From the NCBI GenBank assembly GCA_964438705.1, contig CAYTKQ010000006.1, positions 62,001 to 126,000 of the forward strand: a DNA stretch of 64,000 nucleotides. Reading direction: 5' to 3'. The stretch is from Christensenella sp964438705 (lineage in GTDB: Bacteria > Bacillota > Clostridia > Christensenellales > Christensenellaceae). The notes beneath the pieces were generated by a model. It did no database searches. It saw only the letters and a program-made list of their open reading frames with translations, and was not told where the DNA came from. A program made the translations under genes and the position numbers. How positions within the stretch are numbered: the stretch's first letter is position 1; each line of letters begins with the position of its first letter. Positions 1-7,061 of this stretch are shown here, in pieces.

Positions 1-132
1 CTCCTCGTATGTAAATGGGTAATCTCCTTTGATTTTTTGTGTTGTAGATGTGTAGGATTTTCCAATTACCATGGCAACATCTTTTTTAGATATTCCGTTT
101 CTAGCAAGTTCCGCTTCTAAATTTCCAAGCAT
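1..132 (-). CDS. XRE/Cro-CI-type repressor, N-terminal part (runs off the window)
   Basis: This reverse-strand reading frame begins at an ATG at 132 and is still open at the window edge, so only 44 residues are visible. It starts MLGNLEAELARNGISKKDVA and continues with a recognition-helix-like stretch (VIGKSYTSTTQKIKG). That fits a lambda-repressor-like helix-turn-helix of the XRE family. An excellent Shine-Dalgarno (AAAGGAGG, complement of 140-147) fixes the start. It is divergent from the small HTH gene at 312 across a promoter region with repeated motifs, the usual layout of an immunity repressor in an integrated element. The ligand or inducer cannot be told, and the missing C-terminus prevents deciding between a one-domain Cro-like and a two-domain CI-like protein. 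Confidence 0.7.
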   Translation of the reverse strand, partial: MLGNLEAELARNGISKKDVAMVIGKSYTSTTQKIKGDYPFTYEE

Positions 133-159
133 TCGAATTCCTCCTTTACAGTTTTGTAC

Positions 160-273
160 GATATTACGTTCAATTGAATATAATATATTCTAAATTTCGT
201 TCATTGTCAACTACTATTCGCATTTTTTTCGATATTCCGTAAATAATTTCTATTTATTATTGATATTTCGTTC
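160..273. promoter_or_regulatory. Divergent promoter region with four direct operator-like repeats
   Basis: Four related motifs, consensus GATATTtCGTTCA, occur in the same orientation at 160-172, 192-203, 231-242 and 262-273. The shared CG step is spaced 31, 40 and 31 bp, close to whole helical turns. Copy 2 lies in the 17-bp spacer of a near-consensus leftward promoter (TTGACA, complement of 205-210; TATATT, complement of 182-187). Copies 3 and 4 bracket a rightward TATTAT at 255-260. This is what repressor sites between divergent regulators should look like; binding is inferred. Confidence 0.6.
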
Positions 274-311
274 CACATATGCTACTTTATGGAAAAGGAC
301 GGGTTATCACT

Positions 312-659
312 ATGAATAAAGAAGAAAAACTCAAAAAAGCAATTTTATCTAACTATAAGAGCATTCGTGAGTTTGCTCGCATTGCTGATATCCCAAATAC
401 TACTATTGTGAGCGCCTTGGATAATGGTATTGGCGGAATGGCAGTAGATAAAGTATTGAAAATGTGCGATATTTTGCATCTAGATGTAAATACTTTTGAT
501 AAATCGGATACTAAGCCTAATAATGGCATATCTCCAGAAGCCTACAAGGTTGCCACTGCTTACGATATTGCCGAGACACATATACAAGAAGCTATTCGCA
601 CCCTGCTGCAGCTTGGCTTATCTGAGTTTAATGAACAGCAAGAGCGAAAAAACGCGTAA
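312..659 (+). CDS. Small HTH (Cro/XRE-like) regulator of the integrated element
   Basis: A 115-residue protein starting MNKEEKLKKAILSNYKSIRE. Residues about 15-65 look like a lambda-repressor-like helix-turn-helix (SIREFARIADIPNTTIVSALDNG), followed by a conserved-looking KVLKMCDILHLDVNTF. The C-terminal third is helical and polar. The ATG at 312 is preferred over the upstream in-frame ATG at 279 because a purine-rich GGAAAAGGA at 291-299 precedes it and nothing precedes 279. It is divergent from the partial repressor at the window edge, which suggests a CI/Cro-type switch. It precedes the exonuclease and integrase genes in the same direction. It is AT-richer than the chromosomal genes to its right, as expected for acquired DNA. 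Confidence 0.75.
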   Translation: MNKEEKLKKAILSNYKSIREFARIADIPNTTIVSALDNGIGGMAVDKVLKMCDILHLDVNTFDKSDTKPNNGISPEAYKVATAYDIAETHIQEAIRTLLQLGLSEFNEQQERKNA

Positions 660-680
660 AGAATACGCTCTTTTTGGACA

Positions 681-785
681 ATGTTTTTTATCCGGATTTT
701 CGAAAAGAAGAGTGATAAATTTGATCTTAGCCCGTTGGAACAACAGGTTCATCGGCAATTCCAGCGGTTCATAGATAATTATTAA
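681..785 (+). CDS. Possible 34-residue small protein
   Basis: A short frame from an ATG at 681 to a TAA at 783-785 between the HTH gene and the exonuclease gene. Its C-terminal half (SDKFDLSPLEQQVHRQFQRF) has protein-like composition with charged and amphipathic helix character. No convincing ribosome binding site is seen. It could be a real small element protein, the tail of a decayed gene, or chance. I do not recognise it. Confidence 0.3.
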   Translation: MFFIRIFEKKSDKFDLSPLEQQVHRQFQRFIDNY

Positions 786-804
786 TTTTAAGGTGGGTTG
801 GGTA

Positions 805-1911
805 ATGGCGATATGTAAAAAATGTGGTAAAAAGGGCTTGTTTCTAAAACTAGATGATGGTTTGTGCTCTGATTGTCACACAGAAGCAATAAGGCAGCAA
901 CGACTCCGCATTGAACATGAACACAAGATATCGAACGATCGCAAGGTGTTGGTTTCCGATATTTTGAAGCAATATGGCGAGATAAAACCTCGTTTCACTT
1001 CTGTTCCTTATGAAAAAATAATAGAGAATCGTACAAGCATCCTCGAAAAATTGGATAACATCGTCGATGCACCGGAATACAATCAAGCTCTGATCGATGT
1101 TGTAATGGAAGAGGGAAAGCATGACGGCAGTCGTTTTTACTCGTTACACTCAATTTACATTTGGTACAACTCGCAAACCGGTAAGCCGGATGAAAAGAAT
1201 TATCTACGTGACTTCTACTCAACTGTAAAGAAAGAACTGGAAGACGCCGAACTAGAACAGAATAATCTTCTGGCTTTTATTGATCTTAAAAATGATATAG
1301 AATATGTAAACATTGATTTGTCTGATGAAAAGGTTGCAAGAAATCGTTTATCTGATATGCCTGAAATTAAACTATCCAATCTCACCGTTCGCACTAACAG
1401 AAGTTCGCTTTTTAAATACATTGCATTAGATATCGAAACCACTGGACTGAAAACGCGAGAAAGCGAAATAATCGAAATTGCCGCCATAAGGTTTGAGGAT
1501 TTCGAACCGGTTGAGTGTTTTTCCACCTTTATCAAACCACGGAAAGAAATCCCTGCTAGCGCAACACAAATAAATGGCATCACAAATGATATGGTAAAAA
1601 ACGCCCCCGAGATTCATAATATTATTCCCGCTCTGCAAAACTATTTAGCAAATTATCCGATTGTTGGGCATAATGTTTCTTTTGATCTAAAATTTCTCTT
1701 TTCCTATGGCGTTGATTTTTTCAAAATAAAGCGAAAATACTTCGACACGTTGCCACTATATAAAAAGTTCAATCCCGATTCGTATAATTACAAATTGGAT
1801 ACCATATGCAGCAATGTAAAAATAATCCGCCCAGATACACATAGAGCTTTGGATGATGCAATCGCTACCGGAATCCTTTTTCAGTCTTTGGTGGATGAAA
1901 TCTGCAAATAA
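805..1911 (+). CDS. Zinc-ribbon plus DEDDh 3'-5' exonuclease (DnaQ/PolC-epsilon-like)
   Basis: A 368-residue protein. The N-terminus has two CxxC pairs (CKKCGKKG and CSDC within the first 30 residues), a likely zinc ribbon. A helical linker of about 170 residues follows, then a C-terminal DEDDh exonuclease domain: ExoI motif DIETTG, ExoII HNVSFDLKFL and ExoIII HRALDDA, so all catalytic acids and the general-base His are present. The family removes nucleotides 3'-5' from DNA or RNA. It is not part of a polymerase here. The start is ATG 805 with AAGGTGG eight bases upstream, rather than the GTG at 793. It sits 12 bp before the integrase gene and probably shares its transcript. A role in replication, repair or defence of the element is plausible but inferred. 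Confidence 0.85.
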   Translation: MAICKKCGKKGLFLKLDDGLCSDCHTEAIRQQRLRIEHEHKISNDRKVLVSDILKQYGEIKPRFTSVPYEKIIENRTSILEKLDNIVDAPEYNQALIDVVMEEGKHDGSRFYSLHSIYIWYNSQTGKPDEKNYLRDFYSTVKKELEDAELEQNNLLAFIDLKNDIEYVNIDLSDEKVARNRLSDMPEIKLSNLTVRTNRSSLFKYIALDIETTGLKTRESEIIEIAAIRFEDFEPVECFSTFIKPRKEIPASATQINGITNDMVKNAPEIHNIIPALQNYLANYPIVGHNVSFDLKFLFSYGVDFFKIKRKYFDTLPLYKKFNPDSYNYKLDTICSNVKIIRPDTHRALDDAIATGILFQSLVDEICK

Positions 1912-1923
1912 GAGGATAATATC

Positions 1924-3054
1924 ATGGGTTTACGTGTAAATACAGCCGTTTGGCTCGAACAATATCAGCGTTGGCAGATCAAGGTACGTAAGGACGGCGT
2001 TCGCCGCACCTTCACTTGTCCGATCCCCGGATACAAGGGCCAGCGCGAATGCCAGAAAAAGGCCGACGAGTGGTTAGATGAAGGGATCATCAGCGGAAAT
2101 ACCAAGGTTACCAAACTTTTCGGCAAATGGATTGAAGAGCTGAAAATTTCCACATCAAAAAGCCATTGGCTTCAATATGAACGATATGGAACAAATTATA
2201 TCCTCCCAAAAATCGGTTGCAAAAAAATTGGCAGCTTGAGTTGTCAGGACTTGCAGGACGTTTTGATCTATGCTCATAAAAACGGAAACGACAAATCTGG
2301 TCTTGCTGCTAAGACTTTGCAGAACATACGTGCCTGTCTTGTGGCCTTTATGAAATACGCACGGAAAAACCAATCATCTAAATTGTACCCCGAGGGCCTC
2401 TATATCCCTTCGACGGCAAAAAAGAGCCATAAGGACACCATGCAGCCCAAAGACCTTAAAACCCTCTTTTCTGCCTTCCAGACGCTCAAATATGGAAAGC
2501 CGATTGATGAGTGGTATATTTTCGCTTTTCGTTTTGCGGTCGTGACGGGTCTGCGCCCCGGTGAGCTCCTCGCGTTGCAAAACTCAAATATCAATCTGCG
2601 TACCCGCGTTTGTAATGTGAAAGGCTCTGTTAATGTGTATGGCGAACATACCGAAGGTAAGAATAAAAACGCGATCCGTTCTTTTGTTCTCCCGCAGATC
2701 GCCGTCGATATTTTGAAGGAACAAAGGGCCATGCTGAAAAAAACAGGGATGATTTCAAATTATGTGTTCCCTGGGCTGGATGGCCAATGCTCCAAACAGA
2801 GCATATATTCAAAGCACTGGATACGCTACCGCGACGCCAACGGAATGGGCAAGCTTTCCCCCTACGAACTGCGGCATACGTTCTTTTCGATCAACAAAAG
2901 CCTGCCCGTTGAAATGGTTAAGATCATCGGCGGCCATAGTGACAGCTTTGATACCTTTGGGACTTACGGCCATCAGCTAAATAGCGACGCAAAGAACGCA
3001 GCGCAGCTCGTTGATAAGGAGATCAATAAGGTTCTCAAACCAAAAAGGGGTTAA
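1924..3054 (+). CDS. int: Tyrosine-type site-specific integrase
   Basis: A 376-residue phage-type integrase. The N-terminal 60 residues resemble an arm-type DNA-binding domain (QRWQIKVRKDGVRRTFTCPI). A SAM-like core-binding domain spans about 65-165 and the catalytic domain about 175-365. Visible catalytic landmarks are the first Arg in TGLRPGELLAL, the YELRHTFFS box (Tyr replacing the usual first His, as in many Firmicutes integrases), GGH and the nucleophile Tyr in TYGHQ. The gene ends 72 bp from the 3' end of the tmRNA gene, which strongly suggests that tmRNA is its attachment site. It would catalyse integration and, with an excisionase not seen here, excision. Confidence 0.95.
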   Translation: MGLRVNTAVWLEQYQRWQIKVRKDGVRRTFTCPIPGYKGQRECQKKADEWLDEGIISGNTKVTKLFGKWIEELKISTSKSHWLQYERYGTNYILPKIGCKKIGSLSCQDLQDVLIYAHKNGNDKSGLAAKTLQNIRACLVAFMKYARKNQSSKLYPEGLYIPSTAKKSHKDTMQPKDLKTLFSAFQTLKYGKPIDEWYIFAFRFAVVTGLRPGELLALQNSNINLRTRVCNVKGSVNVYGEHTEGKNKNAIRSFVLPQIAVDILKEQRAMLKKTGMISNYVFPGLDGQCSKQSIYSKHWIRYRDANGMGKLSPYELRHTFFSINKSLPVEMVKIIGGHSDSFDTFGTYGHQLNSDAKNAAQLVDKEINKVLKPKRG

Positions 3055-3085
3055 ATACGGGGTTACTCATTCAAAAAAAGCCAAC

Positions 3086-3116
3086 AAAAAACCGCTGAAT
3101 CAAGCATTATTCAGCG
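3086..3116 (-). terminator. Rho-independent terminator downstream of tmRNA
   Basis: The stem CGCTGAAT/ATTCAGCG (3093-3100 with 3109-3116) is followed on the reverse strand by GGTTTTTT, the right order for terminating ssrA. Because it lies beyond the CCA end, it was probably brought in or kept by the integrated element. Confidence 0.75.
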
Positions 3117-3126
3117 ATTTTCCTAT

Positions 3127-3170
3127 TGGTGGAGATGAGGGGAGTCGAACCCCTGTCCGAAAGCCTGCCC
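3127..3170. other. Probable attachment site of the integrated element (tmRNA 3' end)
   Basis: The acceptor and T-arm end of the tmRNA gene, complement of 3127-3170, directly abuts the integrase end of an AT-rich gene block. Tyrosine integrases commonly use the 3' end of ssrA, keeping the gene intact by carrying a copy of it. The matching repeat should lie left of the window, so the exact crossover cannot be set. Confidence 0.65.
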
Positions 3171-3508
3171 GGGCGACCTTCTACAAGCTTATTGGCCTTT
3201 GATCATTTCCCTCTTTTCGGCCCTAAGCCACAAAATCCTCAAGAGGTAGCTTCATAAATTCCGTACCGCCGCAAAGCTTTGGCAGCACAGTAGCCTGTTT
3301 TGAATTAGCTCCCGATCCCCTCCCAAACAGGAAAGGAGAGGTCAGAAGGCTGCTATTTAATTAAGCAGCGAGCAGAGCGGGAGAACCCACCTCTGCAGTT
3401 TTGTTTGTTTTAGCGTTTATATTTAGTTGAATCTTTTTAACGCAGAGTACTCAACTGCGGCTTGCTGATCGCCTTTACAAATGCCCCCGTCGAAACCAGT
3501 ACATCCCC
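3127..3508 (-). ncRNA. ssrA: Transfer-messenger RNA (tmRNA)
   Basis: The reverse strand starts GGGGATGTACTGGTTTCGAC and ends with GTTCGACTCCCCTC then ATCTCCACCA. The first seven bases pair perfectly with CATCTCC, giving the tRNA-like acceptor stem, and CCA is encoded. The tag frame lies at complement 3361-3414 after the typical TAAAC context. It reads AKTNKTAEVGSPALLAA then TAA, so the degron ends LLAA. Total length is 382 nt. tmRNA rescues ribosomes stalled on broken mRNAs with SmpB, whose gene lies directly upstream. The length and sequence of the tag are unusual compared with the common 10-15-residue tags. Confidence 0.95.
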
Positions 3509-3532
3509 ATATTCAGTTTTTATATAAGACGG

Positions 3533-3976
3533 CTAAATCCGCCGTTCCATATCACGCTTGATGGCCTTCTCCTTCAAATCCTGTCGCTTGTCGTATAGAT
3601 GCTTGCCGCGGCACACGCCGATCTCCAGCTTCACCTTACCGCGCTTCAAATACATGCGCAGAGGTATCAGCGTATACCCCTTTTGCGCGGTGAGCCCAAG
3701 CAGCTTGGTGATCTCCTTCTTGTGCATCAGAAGCTTGCGCACCCGCAGCGGGTCCCGGTTGAAAATATTTCCCTTCTCATACGGGCTGATGTGCATATTG
3801 TTCACAAACGCTTCTGCGTTTCTGATCTGCACATACGCGTCGCGCAAATTGACCTTCGCCATGCGGCAGGATTTCACCTCCGTGCCCACCAGCTCGATCC
3901 CCGCTTCATACGCGTCCTCTATAAAATATTCGTGCCGCGCCTTCTTGTTCTGCGCGAGTAACTTTTCCCCTGCCAT
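3533..3976 (-). CDS. smpB: SsrA-binding protein SmpB
   Basis: A 147-residue protein of standard SmpB length. It has the OB-fold core (KKARHEYFIEDAYEAGIELVGTEVKS), the conserved GNIFNRDPLRVRKLLMHKKEI segment and a basic C-terminal tail (KRQDLKEKAIKRDMERRI) that enters the ribosomal mRNA channel. It binds the tRNA-like domain of tmRNA and brings it to stalled ribosomes. It is transcribed leftward after rnr and 24 bp before ssrA, the classical Firmicutes order secG-rnr-smpB-ssrA, so all trans-translation and linked decay factors are together. Confidence 0.97.
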   Translation of the reverse strand: MAGEKLLAQNKKARHEYFIEDAYEAGIELVGTEVKSCRMAKVNLRDAYVQIRNAEAFVNNMHISPYEKGNIFNRDPLRVRKLLMHKKEITKLLGLTAQKGYTLIPLRMYLKRGKVKLEIGVCRGKHLYDKRQDLKEKAIKRDMERRI

Positions 3977-4014
3977 AATCTATCCTTCATCGTTTCCGTA
4001 AACCCTATTATACC

Positions 4015-6102
4015 TTAACTTTGCGCAAAGGTAAATTCTATTTTTCCAAGCGCAACATCCGCCGCAACCACCTGTATGCGCACCTTGTCTCCCAGCGTAA
4101 TGCGCTTTTTCGTCCGTTCGCCGATCACGCAATACTCCTTCTCATGATAAACATAATAATCATCCTCTAACCGCGCAAGCGGAATCATCCCTTCGATGGT
4201 GTTGTCAAGCTCGGCAAAGATGCCAAACCGCGTCACGCCCGAAACCACCGCCGAATACTCCTCCCCGATGTGCCGCGCCATAAACTCCGTCATCTTCAAA
4301 TCCTGCACCGCGCGCTCCGCCTCGATGGCGTTTCTCTCCCGCGCGCTCGCATGCGCCGCCACATCCGGCAAAATCGCGTTCAAGTGCCGGATATACCCGT
4401 CGTCCATGCGTCCGTCGATCACCGCTTTGATGATGCGGTGTACCTGCAAATCCGGATATCGCCGAATGGGCGAGGTAAAATGACAATACCGATCCGCCGC
4501 AAGCCCAAAATGTGAAACCGGCTCTGTCGCATACTTTGCCTTTTTGAGCGCGCGCAGCGTCACCGTGTTCACAATGGTCTCCTCCGTGGTGCCCTCCACC
4601 TTCTCGAGCACGTCCGCAATGGCGTGCGGATGGATGTTCTGAAAGCCCTTCAGCTGTATGCCAAAGTTCCCCAAAAAGATCGCGAGCTCTTTCATCCTGT
4701 CCGCATCCGGCTGCTCGTGGATGCGGTACACAAACGGCAGCTCCATGTGGTAATATTGCTCCGCAATGGTGATGTTGGCGCGCAGCATAAACTCCTCGAT
4801 CATCTTCTCTGCGTCGCCGCGCTTGCGTATGCCCACACGGGTCGGCACGCCGTTCTCATCCAAAACGATCTCCGCCTCGTCAATGTTGAAATCGATGCTC
4901 CCCTTTTCAAACCTGCGCGTGCGCAGCGTCTTGGCGAGCTTTTTCATCTCAAACAACATGCCTGCAAGCGCCTCATATTCCGCCTCGCCCGCAAGCGTCC
5001 GGTTCACCCCTTCATAGGACAGGCGGCGTGTGGTGCAAATCACGCTGTTTTCAATGCGCTGCCCCACCACGTCGCCGCGTTTGTCGATTTCCATGATGCA
5101 CGAAAGGGTCAGCTTGTCTTCCCCCGGATTGAGCGAACACAAGTCGTTGGAAAGCTCCTCCGGAAGCATGGGCACTACCCGGTCCACCATATACACGCTC
5201 GTGCCACGCTTCAGCGCCTCTTTATCGAGCGGCGTGCCCTCGCGCACATAATGACTCACGTCGGCGATGTGCACGCCCAGCTCATAATTCCCATTTTTAA
5301 GAATTTTCAGCGAAACCGCGTCGTCCAGGTCCTTCGCGTCGTCCCCGTCGATGGTAACAATCGTCTCCTCGCGCAAATCGAGTCTGCCCGCAAGATTCAT
5401 TTGTTCACCTGTCAGGGCGCGCGCCTGTGCAGCGCTGTCCTCCGGAAATGCGGATACAAGGCCGAAGCGCCGCGCATACGCAAGAATGTCTACGCCCTTG
5501 TCGCCCGACTTTCCAAGTACCTCTGTGACCTCTCCCTCCGCACTCTTATCACGGAACGCACGCTGTGTGATGCTCACCACCACCTTGTCGCCGTTCTTTG
5601 CGCCCTTGTCCTTCTTCTTGGGGATATACACATCATCCACGCCCGGCGCGTCACTTCTCACAAACACCGTGCCGCGCTGCCGCTGTACGGTCCCCACCGT
5701 TTCCACAGGCAGCGGCGAAAGCACCTTGATCACCTTGCCTTCCAGATGCTTTCCCTCCTGCTGTCGCTTTTTCAGCTTCACCAGTACCTCTTCGCCGTTC
5801 ATCGCACCGCCCTTTTGCGACGGCCCCACAAAAATATCCTCCATGTCGGCAGGCGTGCGCAAAAACGCAAACCCGCCCTGCTTGCAGTCGAGCGTGCCGC
5901 GAAAAAGCCCCATCGTGGATGCGAGTGCATACTTCCCGCTCTTTGTTTTCGCCACACGGTATTCCTGCTCCAGCACCGCAAGCTCTTTTTTGAGCGCATT
6001 CACGCTCATGCCAACCGCCTCCGCAAGCTCCTCGATCCCAATATAAATTTTACGTTCGATCTCTTCTAAGATCGCTTCTGTCTTTTCCAAAACGTTCTCC
6101 AT
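4015..6102 (-). CDS. rnr: Ribonuclease R
   Basis: A 695-residue 3'-5' exoribonuclease. The N-terminus (about 1-70) is a winged-helix (KIYIGIEELAEAVGMSVNALKKELAVL), followed by cold-shock domains. The RNB catalytic domain carries the metal-binding run TIDGDDAKDLDDAVSL, and a C-terminal S1 domain ends the protein (about 615-695, VSGVTRFGIFAELDNTIEGMI). It degrades structured RNA and the defective messages released by tmRNA. I chose ATG 6102 because a longer in-frame start at 6129 would lie inside the terminator of secG. The ribosome binding site before 6102 is weak, so the start is the least certain part. Confidence 0.95.
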   Translation of the reverse strand: MENVLEKTEAILEEIERKIYIGIEELAEAVGMSVNALKKELAVLEQEYRVAKTKSGKYALASTMGLFRGTLDCKQGGFAFLRTPADMEDIFVGPSQKGGAMNGEEVLVKLKKRQQEGKHLEGKVIKVLSPLPVETVGTVQRQRGTVFVRSDAPGVDDVYIPKKKDKGAKNGDKVVVSITQRAFRDKSAEGEVTEVLGKSGDKGVDILAYARRFGLVSAFPEDSAAQARALTGEQMNLAGRLDLREETIVTIDGDDAKDLDDAVSLKILKNGNYELGVHIADVSHYVREGTPLDKEALKRGTSVYMVDRVVPMLPEELSNDLCSLNPGEDKLTLSCIMEIDKRGDVVGQRIENSVICTTRRLSYEGVNRTLAGEAEYEALAGMLFEMKKLAKTLRTRRFEKGSIDFNIDEAEIVLDENGVPTRVGIRKRGDAEKMIEEFMLRANITIAEQYYHMELPFVYRIHEQPDADRMKELAIFLGNFGIQLKGFQNIHPHAIADVLEKVEGTTEETIVNTVTLRALKKAKYATEPVSHFGLAADRYCHFTSPIRRYPDLQVHRIIKAVIDGRMDDGYIRHLNAILPDVAAHASARERNAIEAERAVQDLKMTEFMARHIGEEYSAVVSGVTRFGIFAELDNTIEGMIPLARLEDDYYVYHEKEYCVIGERTKKRITLGDKVRIQVVAADVALGKIEFTFAQS

Positions 6103-6109
6103 TTCTGAT

Positions 6110-6139
6110 AAAAAAAACGCCCACAACATCCTGTGGGCG
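6110..6139 (-). terminator. Terminator between secG and rnr
   Basis: The hairpin CGCCCACA/TGTGGGCG (6118-6125 with 6132-6139) is followed on the reverse strand by eight T residues (complement of 6110-6117). It lies between the secG stop and the chosen rnr start, so rnr expression must pass a partial terminator or use its own promoter. Confidence 0.8.
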
Positions 6140-6160
6140 TCCTAATATTACTTTGTCTGA

Positions 6161-6412
6161 TTACATCCAGTACTTCTGCATCACGACGAGCAACACCGCT
6201 AAGACCATAAAGCCAACCGCGGAAAACTTCGTCAGACGCTTGAGCGTCGCGTCAAGGCCGCGTGCCTTTTTCTTGCCCCACATTGCTTCCGCACCGCCGC
6301 CGATCGCGCCGGGCACTCCCGTTTTCGCTCCCGATTGCAGCAACACCACAACGATCAAAAACACGGAAAAAGCAACCAATACTATTTTAATAATGAGCGA
6401 TAAAACGTCCAT
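6161..6412 (-). CDS. secG: Preprotein translocase subunit SecG
   Basis: An 83-residue membrane protein with two transmembrane helices (about 5-24 and 62-80). They flank the diagnostic SecG loop, which contains LLQSGAKTGVPGAIGGGAEAMWG and KKKARGLDATLKRLTK. SecG is the auxiliary subunit of the SecYEG channel and aids SecA-driven translocation. A good GGAGGTTGTT precedes the ATG. It is followed by a terminator and then rnr, a gene order widely kept in Firmicutes. Confidence 0.95.
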   Translation of the reverse strand: MDVLSLIIKIVLVAFSVFLIVVVLLQSGAKTGVPGAIGGGAEAMWGKKKARGLDATLKRLTKFSAVGFMVLAVLLVVMQKYWM

Positions 6413-6508
6413 AACAACCTCCGATCAATATACGTAACAGAAATATGATAGCATGAAAAGCCTTCGAATGCAACTTATTTTTCAAATTTATAGCAAACCG
6501 TGTACCGC

Positions 6509-7003
6509 TTAAGCCCACGGCATAGAAATGCAGCCCACAACTCCGGCGAGACCCAAAAGTCCGATCAACACAATCATCAGCGGAATCAGCGATATAATCA
6601 GGCCGGCAATCCCAAGGCCCCTTCCAGCGCCGCCTTTCGCTTTCGCCGTAGCGATCCCAACGATGGATAAAATGAGCCCGATCAGCAGTAAAAGAAGGCC
6701 TACCCCCGGCACCAGACATAACAAAAAACCAATCAGCGCGCACACAAACCCCGCAATCGCGCATCCGTTCGACTGCACCACCGCCGGCGGCTCCGCGTGA
6801 TAATAGATGTGCTGTTCCACGGGCGGCTGCTGATATTGCGTATATTGCTGTCCCTGCTGCGTAGGCTGCCCCTGCTGTGGCTGCTGATACTGCTGCCCCT
6901 GCTGTGTGTATTGCTGCTCCTGTGTAAATGGCTGCCCCTGCGCGTTCTGCTGGCTCTGTTCGGGCGATCCCTGCTTGTCGCCGTTCCCTTGAAAATCGTT
7001 CAT
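6509..7003 (-). CDS. Gln-rich membrane protein (DUF4190-like)
   Basis: A 164-residue protein in two halves. Residues 1-75 are low complexity, rich in Gln, Pro, Gly and Tyr (for example EQQYTQQGQQYQQPQQGQPT), and likely disordered in the cytoplasm. Residues about 80-164 form two or three hydrophobic helices with a GCAIAGFVCALIGFLLCLVPGVG start and a central AKAKGGAGRGLGIAGLI hinge, which resembles DUF4190-type small membrane proteins. Function is unknown. It lies alone between dusB and secG in the same direction. The Gln codons give the DNA a strong CTG repeat bias at about 6820-6960. Confidence 0.75.
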   Translation of the reverse strand: MNDFQGNGDKQGSPEQSQQNAQGQPFTQEQQYTQQGQQYQQPQQGQPTQQGQQYTQYQQPPVEQHIYYHAEPPAVVQSNGCAIAGFVCALIGFLLCLVPGVGLLLLLIGLILSIVGIATAKAKGGAGRGLGIAGLIISLIPLMIVLIGLLGLAGVVGCISMPWA

Positions 7004-7061
7004 TTGTTCAATCCCCTTTTTTCAGACTTGCATCCATTATAACAAGGCCCGCATTTTTTTG

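Noticed and set aside
4624..6069. A 481-codon open frame on the plus strand
   Set aside because: It lies wholly antisense to ribonuclease R; Arg/His/Leu-rich composition is typical of the opposite strand of GC-rich coding DNA, and it has no ribosome binding site.
6820..6960. CTG-rich tandem-looking DNA that could be read as a repeat array
   Set aside because: It is explained by Gln codons in the low-complexity N-terminus of the 6509-7003 protein; units are irregular. No CRISPR array was found anywhere in the window.
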